DNA of 64,000 nt from an uncultured Bacilli bacterium (GTDB taxonomy: Bacteria; Bacillota_I; Bacilli_A; RF39; UBA660): the NCBI GenBank assembly GCA_934085565.1, contig CAKOHG010000003.1, positions 145,567 through 209,566 on the forward strand, read 5' to 3'. Shown piece after piece: positions 48,503 to 56,433 of this stretch (the stretch's first letter is position 1; the number at the start of each line of letters is the position of its first letter). Made by a program: the position numbers and the translations under genes. The notes below the pieces were generated by a model, which did no database searches, had not been told where the DNA came from, and saw only the letters and a list, made by a program, of their open reading frames with translations.

Positions 48503-50491
48503 ATGAATAAAAAGAAGAAAATTATTTTAACTATTGTGGTACTTTTAGTAACGATTACGATTATAGGTGTTTCTTATGCTTATTGGATTTTGTCATTCTC
48601 CAGTGTCAATCCTAATAAGGTAGCTACGAGCTGTTTGAGTTTATCTTTAACCAATGAAAAAAACGACATCAATCTTACCAAGGCCTATCCCATATCTGAT
48701 GTCGAAGGAAAAAAGTTAACTCCGTATAGTTTTACTATCACGAATACTTGTGATTTATTTTTAAGTTACACGGTTAATTTAGAAGTTTTAAATGATTCAA
48801 CAATGCCTTATAAATACATTAAGGCTATGGTAAACAATGAAGCTATCACAAATTTAAATGATCTAGAAGATACCACAACCACTTTAGATAACACGTCTAC
48901 TTCTAAAATACTTGCTAAAGGAACACTTGGAACCGATGACAGTGCCGATTACAATATAAGACTATGGATGGATGAAGATGTGACAGTAAATGACACTGAT
49001 TCTATGAGTACTGAATTTTTATCAAAAGTAACCATCAGTGCACAAAGAAGTACTTACATTCCATCAGAACAAGGATATACAACACTTGCAGATGCCATAC
49101 TTGCTAACGAATATCAAACAACACCAGAGATATCCAAACAAAAAATTGCCAACAAACAAACACCAGACTTTAGTAAAACAGCTCCACTTCTTATTTGGAA
49201 TGAAAATAAGTCATCAGGTTTAACTAGTTTGACATCTACCATGCCACATCCAGATTTAGTAGCCTTAAAAGACACGGATGAAAGATATAAAAATTTAACC
49301 AATGAATATGTTTTACTTCCTATCGGAACGGGATATACGTTTGATACAGATACTGGAAAGTATAAATTGACAAATATTCAACAACTAGATCCAACAACAT
49401 TAACATATGGTGGAGATACCAAATATTATTTTTGTAATGCTGGATATAATACAAGTTCTACCGATGTTATTGTAGTATGGAAGACTATAGCAAATTGTGC
49501 AACAATGTATGAATTAACCAGTGCGAGCAGCACAGATGGTACAGCAATTGGTTCAGGCGGAACAACTATTAAAACTAGAAAATATAATTTAAAAGGTTAT
49601 GCTATGAGTCAAACAGAACAAGAGAGCGATAAATCGGATAAAGGATTATATCAAATGGAAGATGATGATGGTACAAGTTATTATTACCGTGGTTCTGTAA
49701 ATAACAATTATGTAAAATATGCAGGCTTTTATTGGAGAATTATACGTATCAATGGTGATGGCAGTGTTAGACTTTTGTATGCTGGAACAACAGCAAATGC
49801 TATCGATACCGGATTAAGCATACAATCAAATGTTGCTTTTAATACCAAAAGAGATAATCCGACATATGGTGGTTATATGTATGGAAGTACCTTAAATGAA
49901 AGTTATGAAAAAACAACAGCCAATGAAAATGACAGTAATATTAAAAAGGTGTTAGATGAATGGTATAAGACAAATATTTTAGGAACTAACAACGAGTCTA
50001 TGATAGCTGACGCTGGTTTTTGCAATGATAAAAGTATTTACTCTGGAAATGGTTATACAGTTACAGGGTCTGATACAAATTATAGAACTTGGCGAAGATA
50101 TTACCAAACAAAACAGCCAACTTTAAAATGTGCACAAACAAATGATTTGTTTACATTGAATAGTAATGAGAAGGGAAATAAAGCTTTAACATATTCAATC
50201 GGTTTAATTACAATAGATGAATTAATGATGAGCGGATATGCAGATGGTTATATTAATAAATCAGCATATTCTTATAGTACAAATACCTATTGGACTTTAT
50301 CCCCAACTAAGTTTTCTGTTAAAGATGCATCAGCATATGCTTTCTTCTTGAATAGCGAAGGTCAGCCAAGCGGCTATGGTTGGACTTGGAGTAAGCTTGG
50401 TGTTCGTCCAGTTATAAATATCAAAGGAGATGCCAAAATAAGTGGAGGAATAGGAACATCTTCTAGTCCTTATGAGATTGTAACAGATTAG
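48503..50491 (+). CDS. Secreted TasA/camelysin-like surface protein (type B module), copy 1
   Basis: 662 residues with an N-terminal hydrophobic helix ending VSYAYW (residues 5-28), the SipW-type signal. A TasA-like beta domain follows (SCLSLSLTNEKNDINLTKAYP, KKLTPYSFTITNTCDL) to about residue 195. A middle segment (AILANEYQTTPEISKQK) leads into the C-terminal module SYYYRGSVNNNYVKYAGFYWRIIRINGDGS...GVRPVINIKGDAKISGG. It is closely related to the next gene, with the last codons identical in DNA. Probably a surface fibre or adhesin. No SipW in the window. Confidence 0.8.
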   Translation: MNKKKKIILTIVVLLVTITIIGVSYAYWILSFSSVNPNKVATSCLSLSLTNEKNDINLTKAYPISDVEGKKLTPYSFTITNTCDLFLSYTVNLEVLNDSTMPYKYIKAMVNNEAITNLNDLEDTTTTLDNTSTSKILAKGTLGTDDSADYNIRLWMDEDVTVNDTDSMSTEFLSKVTISAQRSTYIPSEQGYTTLADAILANEYQTTPEISKQKIANKQTPDFSKTAPLLIWNENKSSGLTSLTSTMPHPDLVALKDTDERYKNLTNEYVLLPIGTGYTFDTDTGKYKLTNIQQLDPTTLTYGGDTKYYFCNAGYNTSSTDVIVVWKTIANCATMYELTSASSTDGTAIGSGGTTIKTRKYNLKGYAMSQTEQESDKSDKGLYQMEDDDGTSYYYRGSVNNNYVKYAGFYWRIIRINGDGSVRLLYAGTTANAIDTGLSIQSNVAFNTKRDNPTYGGYMYGSTLNESYEKTTANENDSNIKKVLDEWYKTNILGTNNESMIADAGFCNDKSIYSGNGYTVTGSDTNYRTWRRYYQTKQPTLKCAQTNDLFTLNSNEKGNKALTYSIGLITIDELMMSGYADGYINKSAYSYSTNTYWTLSPTKFSVKDASAYAFFLNSEGQPSGYGWTWSKLGVRPVINIKGDAKISGGIGTSSSPYEIVTD

Positions 50492-50504
50492 TTTTTATTT
50501 TTTT
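50414..50504 (+). repeat. 91-bp exact repeat, copy at end of first tandem surface gene
   Basis: Positions 50414-50504 are identical to 52462-52552. They cover the last 26 codons of each gene and the T-rich start of the spacer. A GATATCA/TGATATC hairpin follows in both spacers (50514-50530 and 52562-52578). Confidence 0.85.
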
Positions 50505-50556
50505 ACCCATAGTGATATCAAAATGATATCTTGAAAATAATGAAAGGATAGTAGCA

Positions 50557-52539
50557 ATGAAGAATAAAAAAGTGTTAATAATAGTTATAAGTATTGTATT
50601 AATATTAAGTATAATAGGTCTTTCTTATGCACTTTGGTATTTTAATTTAAAACAAACAGGCATTAATAAGATAGCAGGAAGTTGTTTTAATTTGTCATTA
50701 ACCAACGAAAAAAATGATATTAATTTAACAGACGCTTACCCTATAACAAATGAAGAAGGTAAAAAGTTAACGCCATATAGTTTCACAATAACAAATACTT
50801 GTGATTTATTTGCCAGTTACACTGTTAATTTAGAAATATTAGAAAACAATACTTTACCCATAAAATATATTAGTTCCATGATAAATAATGAAAGTATTAT
50901 TAAATTAAGTGAATTTGAAGATGCTAAAACAACAATAGATGGTTCTGTAACATCAAAAATATTAGCTAAAGGTTCTTTAGGTTCAGGTGACAGTGTTGAC
51001 TATAACTTAAGATTATGGATGAGTGAAGATGTCACACCAGAAGATACGGACGCTATGAATAAAAATTTTAAATCAAAAGTAGTAGTAGCAACATCGGTAA
51101 GTAATTATAGTCCAGTAGAACAAGGCTATAATACTTTAGCAAATGCTATACTTGCCAATGAATATCAAACAACACCAGAGATATCTAAACAAAAAATAGC
51201 GGCTAAACAAACACCGAACTTTAGTCAAACGGCTCCAATTCTTATATGGAGTACAACAAGTTCAAGTACTGTAAGTGAAGTATCATCCACGATGCCCCAT
51301 CCAGATTTAGTAGCATTAAAAGATAGTGATGAGAAATTCAAAAACTTGACGGATGAAACCGTTTTGCTTCCACTTGGTTCAAGTTATACTTTTAATTCAG
51401 AAACTGGAAAATATACAATTACAGATGTGCAACAATTAGATCCGACAACATTAACATATGATGGAGACACTAAATATTATTTTTGCAGTGCAGGTTATAA
51501 TACCAGCTCTTCTGACGTTATATCAGTATGGAAAAATACAACTAACTGTTCTACAATATATCAAATAATAAGTGCAAGTATTACGGATGGCACAGCAACC
51601 GGTTCGGGAGGCACATCTATTAAAATTAGAAAATATAACTTAAAAGGATATACCATGGGACAAACGGAGCAAGAAAGTGATAAATCAGATAAAGGATTAT
51701 ATCAAATGGAAGATGATGATGGAATAAGCTATTACTATCGTGGTTCTGTGAATAACAATTATGTGAAATATGCCGGAGCATATTGGAGAATCATTCGCGT
51801 CAATGGTGACGAAAGTGTTAGGCTTTTATATGCCGGAACAACACCGAATGCTGCAGGCACAGAATTAAATATAGAATCAAGTATAGTATTTAATACTCAA
51901 AAAAATAATCCGGCATATGTTGGCTATATGTATGGAACTACTTTAAATGAAAGTTATGAAAAAACAACAGCAAATGAAAATGACAGTAATATTAAAAAAG
52001 TATTAGATGATTGGTATAAAAATAATATTTTAGGAACAAGTAATGAATCAGTAATAGCAGATGCAGGATTTTGTAATGATAGGAGTGTTTATTCAGGAAA
52101 TGGTTACAGTATGGATTACAACACAATCTATTATTCAAATTACAGATATTATCAGACAAAGAATGCAACGTTGAAATGCTCTCAAATGAATGATTTATTT
52201 ACATTGAGTACAAATGATAAGGGAAATAAATCTCTAACTTACTCGATTGGCTTAATTACCTTAGATGAATTGATGCTTTCTGGCTATGTCAATGGTTATA
52301 TCAATAAATTGTCATACTCATATAGCACAAATGTGTACTGGACTATGTCTCCTAGTTATTTCAGTGCTACATCTACGGCAGCACGTGAATTTATCTTAAG
52401 TAGTGAAGGCTACCCTAATGATGACTATTATGTTACTCGTTACTTTGGAGTTCGCCCAGTCATAAATATCAAAGGAGATGCCAAAATAAGTGGAGGAATA
52501 GGAACATCTTCTAGTCCTTATGAGATTGTAACAGATTAG
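50557..52539 (+). CDS. Secreted TasA/camelysin-like surface protein (type B module), copy 2
   Basis: 660 residues, same architecture as the preceding gene: hydrophobic helix ending LSYALW, beta domain with FNLSLTNEKNDINLTDAYPI and KLTPYSFTITNTCDLF, then ILANEYQTTPEISKQKI and the module SYYYRGSVNNNYVKYAGAYWRIIRVNGDES...GVRPVINIKGDAKISGG. Differences are spread over the surface-exposed middle, while the ends are conserved, as expected of duplicated surface antigens. It starts 65 bases after copy 1 with SD GAAAGGA. Confidence 0.8.
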   Translation: MKNKKVLIIVISIVLILSIIGLSYALWYFNLKQTGINKIAGSCFNLSLTNEKNDINLTDAYPITNEEGKKLTPYSFTITNTCDLFASYTVNLEILENNTLPIKYISSMINNESIIKLSEFEDAKTTIDGSVTSKILAKGSLGSGDSVDYNLRLWMSEDVTPEDTDAMNKNFKSKVVVATSVSNYSPVEQGYNTLANAILANEYQTTPEISKQKIAAKQTPNFSQTAPILIWSTTSSSTVSEVSSTMPHPDLVALKDSDEKFKNLTDETVLLPLGSSYTFNSETGKYTITDVQQLDPTTLTYDGDTKYYFCSAGYNTSSSDVISVWKNTTNCSTIYQIISASITDGTATGSGGTSIKIRKYNLKGYTMGQTEQESDKSDKGLYQMEDDDGISYYYRGSVNNNYVKYAGAYWRIIRVNGDESVRLLYAGTTPNAAGTELNIESSIVFNTQKNNPAYVGYMYGTTLNESYEKTTANENDSNIKKVLDDWYKNNILGTSNESVIADAGFCNDRSVYSGNGYSMDYNTIYYSNYRYYQTKNATLKCSQMNDLFTLSTNDKGNKSLTYSIGLITLDELMLSGYVNGYINKLSYSYSTNVYWTMSPSYFSATSTAAREFILSSEGYPNDDYYVTRYFGVRPVINIKGDAKISGGIGTSSSPYEIVTD

Positions 52540-52552
52540 TTTTTATTTTTTT
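52462..52552 (+). repeat. 91-bp exact repeat, copy at end of second tandem surface gene
   Basis: Identical to 50414-50504. The match includes synonymous positions, which indicates recent duplication or gene conversion. Confidence 0.85.
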
Positions 52553-52608
52553 GCCTATAGTGATATCAAAATGATATCTCATAAAAATAAAAAGAAAGGA
52601 TAGTAAAA

Positions 52609-54114
52609 ATGAAAAAGAAAAAAGTATTAATAATAGTTATGATAAATGTTCTATTAATATTAAGTATAGTAGGTATTTCTTATGCTTTATGGACTTTAAA
52701 CTTAACTCAAACAGGTGAAAATGATATTGCCTCTACTTGTTTTAATATTAGTTTTACAGAAAAAGATAATATCAGTTTACAAAAAAGTTATCCATTATAT
52801 GATGCGGACGGTAAAAAATTAACACCATATGAATTTACCATAACAAATAACTGTGATTCTTATACTTCTTACGCTGTTAATTTAGAAGTCTTAAATACTA
52901 CAACATTAACAAATAATGATGCGATTAAAATTATGCTTTCTAAAGCCAAAAATGGTGCAGAAAGTGAACTAAAATTGGATTTATTGTCAAATTATGAGAC
53001 AGTTACTAAGACACTTAATAATGCTACAACTGCGTTCAAATTGATAGAAGGATATTTAGAAGCAAAAGAAAGTAGAACGTATGATTTAAGAGTATGGTTA
53101 GACGAAAATGTAACAACAGAAACAGTAAACATTCAAAATACAACCTTTAATTCTAAAGTGGTTGTAACAGCTAATTATGTTAAAGAGATACCATATGCTA
53201 CAAATGTGATCTCTGAATTAGCTAAAGATGCTGATTCTAGTTCAACAGATGTTTATACGGTACCAGATAAAACAAGTGATAGTTGTACTTATACTTTAGC
53301 TTATGATGGCACAAGTGATAATAATTTAAGATACGTTGGAGCAAATCCTTGTAATTATGTTACATTTAATAATGAAAAAGCAGGATGGAGAATTATAGGA
53401 ATATTAAAAACTATAAGAAATGGTCAAAGGATAAAACTAATACGTACAAATTCAATCGGAAAATTACCATGGGATTATACCTCAGGTAATAGTTTCAGCA
53501 ATAATTGGGAAACAAGTAGTCTACAAGTGTTATTAAATAGCGGCGCTTATTATAATAGAACAACGGGCCAGTCTTACAACGGAAGTAGTACAGCAACAGC
53601 ATTAGATTTTACAAGTAACGGATTAACTGAAGAAGCTAAAAATCAAATAGATACCGTAGCATGGAGATTGGGTAGCACAGACAGTTACACTAATTCGTCG
53701 AATGGATTAGCAAGTCATTGGTATGATTATGAAAGAAGTGTAAAAGTATATGGTGCTAATCATTTAGAGTGGTATGGCAAAGTAGGCTTAATGTTTATTA
53801 GTGATTATGGTTATGCTACAAGTGGTGGTACTAATTTGAATAGAGCAAGTTGTTTAAGCAAAGAATTATATAATTGGGATGGTGAAAGCGACTGTAATTT
53901 TAATGATTGGCTATATACAGGAGATTATCAAAGAACATTAAATATAAACTCGGCAAGAAGTTGGATCGTATTTGATGTATCTAAAACGCGAGCAGTTACC
54001 ATTTCTAATGTAACTAGTGCGGAATCAGTGCGTCCGTCTGTATATTTGAACTTAAAAAATATCATTATAAGCGGTGAAGGAACACCAGAAAATCCTTATG
54101 AGCTAAGTTTATAA
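52609..54114 (+). CDS. Secreted TasA/camelysin-like surface protein (type A C-terminal module)
   Basis: 501 residues. The N-terminal helix ends ISYALW and the beta domain has FTEKDNISLQKSYPLYDADGKK and TPYEFTITNNCDSY, so it is a close relative of the two upstream genes at the N-terminus. Its C-terminal half instead matches the distant gene at 5796: SCTYTLAYDGTSDNNLRYVG, GWRIIGILK, LNSGAYYNRTTGQSY, KVGLMFISDYGYATSGG and SGEGTPENPYELSL. It thus joins one family's N-terminal domain to another's C-terminal module. It is the last of the three tandem genes, with a terminator at 54130. Confidence 0.8.
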   Translation: MKKKKVLIIVMINVLLILSIVGISYALWTLNLTQTGENDIASTCFNISFTEKDNISLQKSYPLYDADGKKLTPYEFTITNNCDSYTSYAVNLEVLNTTTLTNNDAIKIMLSKAKNGAESELKLDLLSNYETVTKTLNNATTAFKLIEGYLEAKESRTYDLRVWLDENVTTETVNIQNTTFNSKVVVTANYVKEIPYATNVISELAKDADSSSTDVYTVPDKTSDSCTYTLAYDGTSDNNLRYVGANPCNYVTFNNEKAGWRIIGILKTIRNGQRIKLIRTNSIGKLPWDYTSGNSFSNNWETSSLQVLLNSGAYYNRTTGQSYNGSSTATALDFTSNGLTEEAKNQIDTVAWRLGSTDSYTNSSNGLASHWYDYERSVKVYGANHLEWYGKVGLMFISDYGYATSGGTNLNRASCLSKELYNWDGESDCNFNDWLYTGDYQRTLNINSARSWIVFDVSKTRAVTISNVTSAESVRPSVYLNLKNIIISGEGTPENPYELSL

Positions 54115-54129
54115 AATTAATTGTTTTAA

Positions 54130-54162
54130 GTGTTACACATTAAAATTGTGTGGCATTTTTTT
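54130..54162 (+). terminator. Terminator of the tandem surface genes
   Basis: GTGTTACACA (54130-54139) pairs with TGTGTGGCAT (54147-54156), including G-U pairs, followed by T7. Confidence 0.78.
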
Positions 54163-54206
54163 GAAAAAATTTATAATAGTTAGAAATAAAATTTAGTTGA
54201 TTTATA

Positions 54207-54236
54207 TTGTCAATTAAAATACTTATATGTTATCAT
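54207..54236 (+). promoter_or_regulatory. Possible promoter of the NPQTG protein gene
   Basis: TTGTCA (54207-54212), an 18-base spacer and TATCAT (54231-54236). It is about 80 bases before the start codon; the -10 is imperfect. Confidence 0.5.
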
Positions 54237-54318
54237 TAAAACGTAGAATATAGAGTTTGAAAGATATCATCAAGGAGTGTTTTTTATATTCTTGATAGGA
54301 AAGAAGGGTAATGTAGAA

Positions 54319-55482
54319 ATGAAAAAGAAATTTTTAAGTTTAGTAGCACTTGGTTTAATAAGTGTGCCTCTTGCAGCTAATGCGGAATCTTGGAATAGTA
54401 TGAGTTTTAGTTATTCTGAAGACTATTTTGTAGTTAAGGATAGTTCTTTAGAAGCTTTTGCTGATAATATGAAAGAATTTAATCGCTTAACATTTTATAG
54501 TGTTGGTTATGCTGGTAAAGTAGCTTTAAAAAAAGATGTTCATATTGGTTCTTTTGATACCTCTGCTAGTCCAATGACTTATGTCGTAAATGGCAATAAT
54601 GTTGTTTCAGAATTTATGAGTGCTTATGATACTCATAAATATATTATCGAAGGTGATGGAAGTTTAACTGTCTATGGTGTTTATACAGAAGGTAAGGATG
54701 TTATTGATAGTGAAACAATTAAAACCGCTTATTATAATGATACTTGTGTAAAAGAAGATGAAGACACTTGCTATTATTTTAAGACTAACGAAGATTTAAA
54801 AGCAAAATTTGATACTTTAAAAGGATTAGAAGCAAACTCTCAAATGGATAGTTCTTTAACCGCTGATGATTTTATTAATAGTGCAAACAATGCTCGTATT
54901 ACTTCTGATGAAAATCATAAATGGATTACGGAAGCTTGGGTTAATGAAAGAGTTACTACCGACATGAAAATTGTTTATAATGAAAATGGAACGGTAACAT
55001 TTACAAGTGAAGATGATGAAGATATTTACTCTTTAAAAAATAATGATGTGACTTTTACAAGTAAAAATCCATTAAATCCATCATACACTCTTGTTGTTAA
55101 TAGTGTTGATGCTTCAAAATTAGTTTTAGATAAATATACCCCTATTAAAGGTTATGATATCAGTGTTTTATCTGGAACAGAAATCGTACCTATCGAAAAT
55201 GGTGAATTTGAAATTACCATGCCTGTTGATGTTAAATATGACAAATATGTAGTGGGTTATATTGAAGATGGCAGTGTTAAAGAAACATTTGATGCGACTT
55301 ACAAAGATGGATATGTCACATTTAAAACAACTCATTTATCAGAATATGCTATTTTTGGTATGAATGAAGAAACAGAAAAAAATCCTCAAACAGGAGATAA
55401 CATTTTCATGATCTTCACAGGATTCATTATATCTGGTCTTGCTTTAATCGGTTTAGAACTAAAAAAACTTAAAAGAAATTAA
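54319..55482 (+). CDS. Sortase-anchored surface protein with NPQTG sorting signal
   Basis: 387 residues. The signal peptide is MKKKFLSLVALGLISVPLAANA (about 22 residues; 20 of them shown by KKFLSLVALGLISVPLAANA). Beta-rich extracellular segments follow with no domain I recognise (TYVVNGNNVVSEFMSAYDTHK, FEITMPVDVKYDKYVVGYIED). The C-terminus is a sorting signal: NPQTGDN, a hydrophobic helix (IFMIFTGFIISGLALIGL) and a basic tail KKLKRN. ATG 54319 is chosen because the signal peptide begins there. It is directly followed by a class B sortase gene, so it is the likely substrate. Confidence 0.85.
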   Translation: MKKKFLSLVALGLISVPLAANAESWNSMSFSYSEDYFVVKDSSLEAFADNMKEFNRLTFYSVGYAGKVALKKDVHIGSFDTSASPMTYVVNGNNVVSEFMSAYDTHKYIIEGDGSLTVYGVYTEGKDVIDSETIKTAYYNDTCVKEDEDTCYYFKTNEDLKAKFDTLKGLEANSQMDSSLTADDFINSANNARITSDENHKWITEAWVNERVTTDMKIVYNENGTVTFTSEDDEDIYSLKNNDVTFTSKNPLNPSYTLVVNSVDASKLVLDKYTPIKGYDISVLSGTEIVPIENGEFEITMPVDVKYDKYVVGYIEDGSVKETFDATYKDGYVTFKTTHLSEYAIFGMNEETEKNPQTGDNIFMIFTGFIISGLALIGLELKKLKRN

Positions 55483-55489
55483 TAAAAGA

Positions 55490-55517
55490 TGAGAGCTTGG
55501 CTCTCCTTTTTTTATAA
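55490..55517 (+). terminator. Terminator between the surface protein and sortase genes
   Basis: GAGAGC and GCTCTC form a stem around TTG, followed by T7. It overlaps an in-frame ATG at 55489 that would extend the sortase gene, so that start is rejected. Confidence 0.75.
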
Positions 55518-55536
55518 TAATAGAAAGAGACGCTAC

Positions 55537-56331
55537 ATGAAAAAAATTTTAGAATTATTATTTAAACTTCTTTTATTTTCTATTTTTATCTTTTGTTTTA
55601 TCAAACTTCTTGGGTGGCGCAGTGATAATCAAAGAACAAAGGAAGTTTTAACTGACATTGAAGAAAAAGTTTCCATCGAGGAAGAAGATAATTTAGATAG
55701 TATTAAAGAACAAGATGAAACGACTATTTCAGAAAGTGATCCTTATTGGGAATTCATTAATAAACCTTTTTTAAAGGTGGATTTTTCTAAACTTTCTTTA
55801 GAAAATGAAGATATCTTTGGCTGGATAGAAGTGCCTAATACTAACATTAATTATCCTGTTACTAAGACAACTAACAACGAATATTATTTAACACATGATT
55901 TATATAAAAGAGCAAATGGAGGAGGATGGGTCTTTTTAGATTATCGTAATCAAATTGATTTTTCGAATAAAAACTCCATTATTTATGCCCATGGTAGGGA
56001 AAACAAAACTATGTTTGGTACTTTAAGAAACATTCTTAATAAAGAATGGTATGAAAATAAAGAAAATTATATTATTAGAACAAATACCAAAGATAATGCC
56101 CAAGTTTGGCAGGTTTTTAGTGTTTATAAAATTTTAAATACCAATGATTATATTAAAACAAATTTTCAAAGTGAAGAAGAATATCAAAGCTTTTTGAATT
56201 TTATTAAAAATAGAAGTATTTATGATTTTCAAACAGGAGTTTCTAAAGATAATAAAATTTTAACTTTATCTACTTGTTACGATGATTATTCTAAGGTGGT
56301 ATTACATGCTAAATTAATCAAAAGTAACTAA
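55537..56331 (+). CDS. Class B sortase with Lys in place of catalytic Arg
   Basis: 264 residues with an N-terminal membrane helix (ILELLFKLLLFSIFIFCFIKLL), an acidic stalk and the sortase domain: DIFGWIEVPNTNINYPVTKTTNN, then SIIYAHGRENKTMFGTL with catalytic His152, and ILTLSTCYDDYSKVVLHAKLI with catalytic Cys247. In class B sortases the residue before VVxHA is an Arg; here it is Lys253. It should anchor the upstream NPQTG protein to the wall. ATG 55537 lies after the terminator. Confidence 0.9.
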   Translation: MKKILELLFKLLLFSIFIFCFIKLLGWRSDNQRTKEVLTDIEEKVSIEEEDNLDSIKEQDETTISESDPYWEFINKPFLKVDFSKLSLENEDIFGWIEVPNTNINYPVTKTTNNEYYLTHDLYKRANGGGWVFLDYRNQIDFSNKNSIIYAHGRENKTMFGTLRNILNKEWYENKENYIIRTNTKDNAQVWQVFSVYKILNTNDYIKTNFQSEEEYQSFLNFIKNRSIYDFQTGVSKDNKILTLSTCYDDYSKVVLHAKLIKSN

Positions 56332-56375
56332 ATATTTTTAGTGGTTTATTGTATGTCAATTTTATGTAAATTCAC

Positions 56376-56404
56376 TTTACAAATGAAGACTTGCCTTTTA
56401 TAAT
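56376..56404 (+). promoter_or_regulatory. Promoter of lon
   Basis: TTTACA (56376-56381), a 17-base spacer and TATAAT (56399-56404), 30 bases before ATG 56434. No CtsR or HrcA operator was recognised. Confidence 0.7.
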
Positions 56405-56433
56405 AATAGATAAATTGTTTAGGGAGTGGTCAT

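Noticed and set aside
50513..50530. Rho-independent terminator between the tandem surface genes
   Set aside because: The GATATCA/TGATATC hairpin is perfect but no T tract follows it; the T-rich run precedes it.
55489..55536. Upstream ATG extending the sortase by 16 residues
   Set aside because: The extension is made of the terminator hairpin and its T tract; ATG 55537 starts just before the membrane helix.
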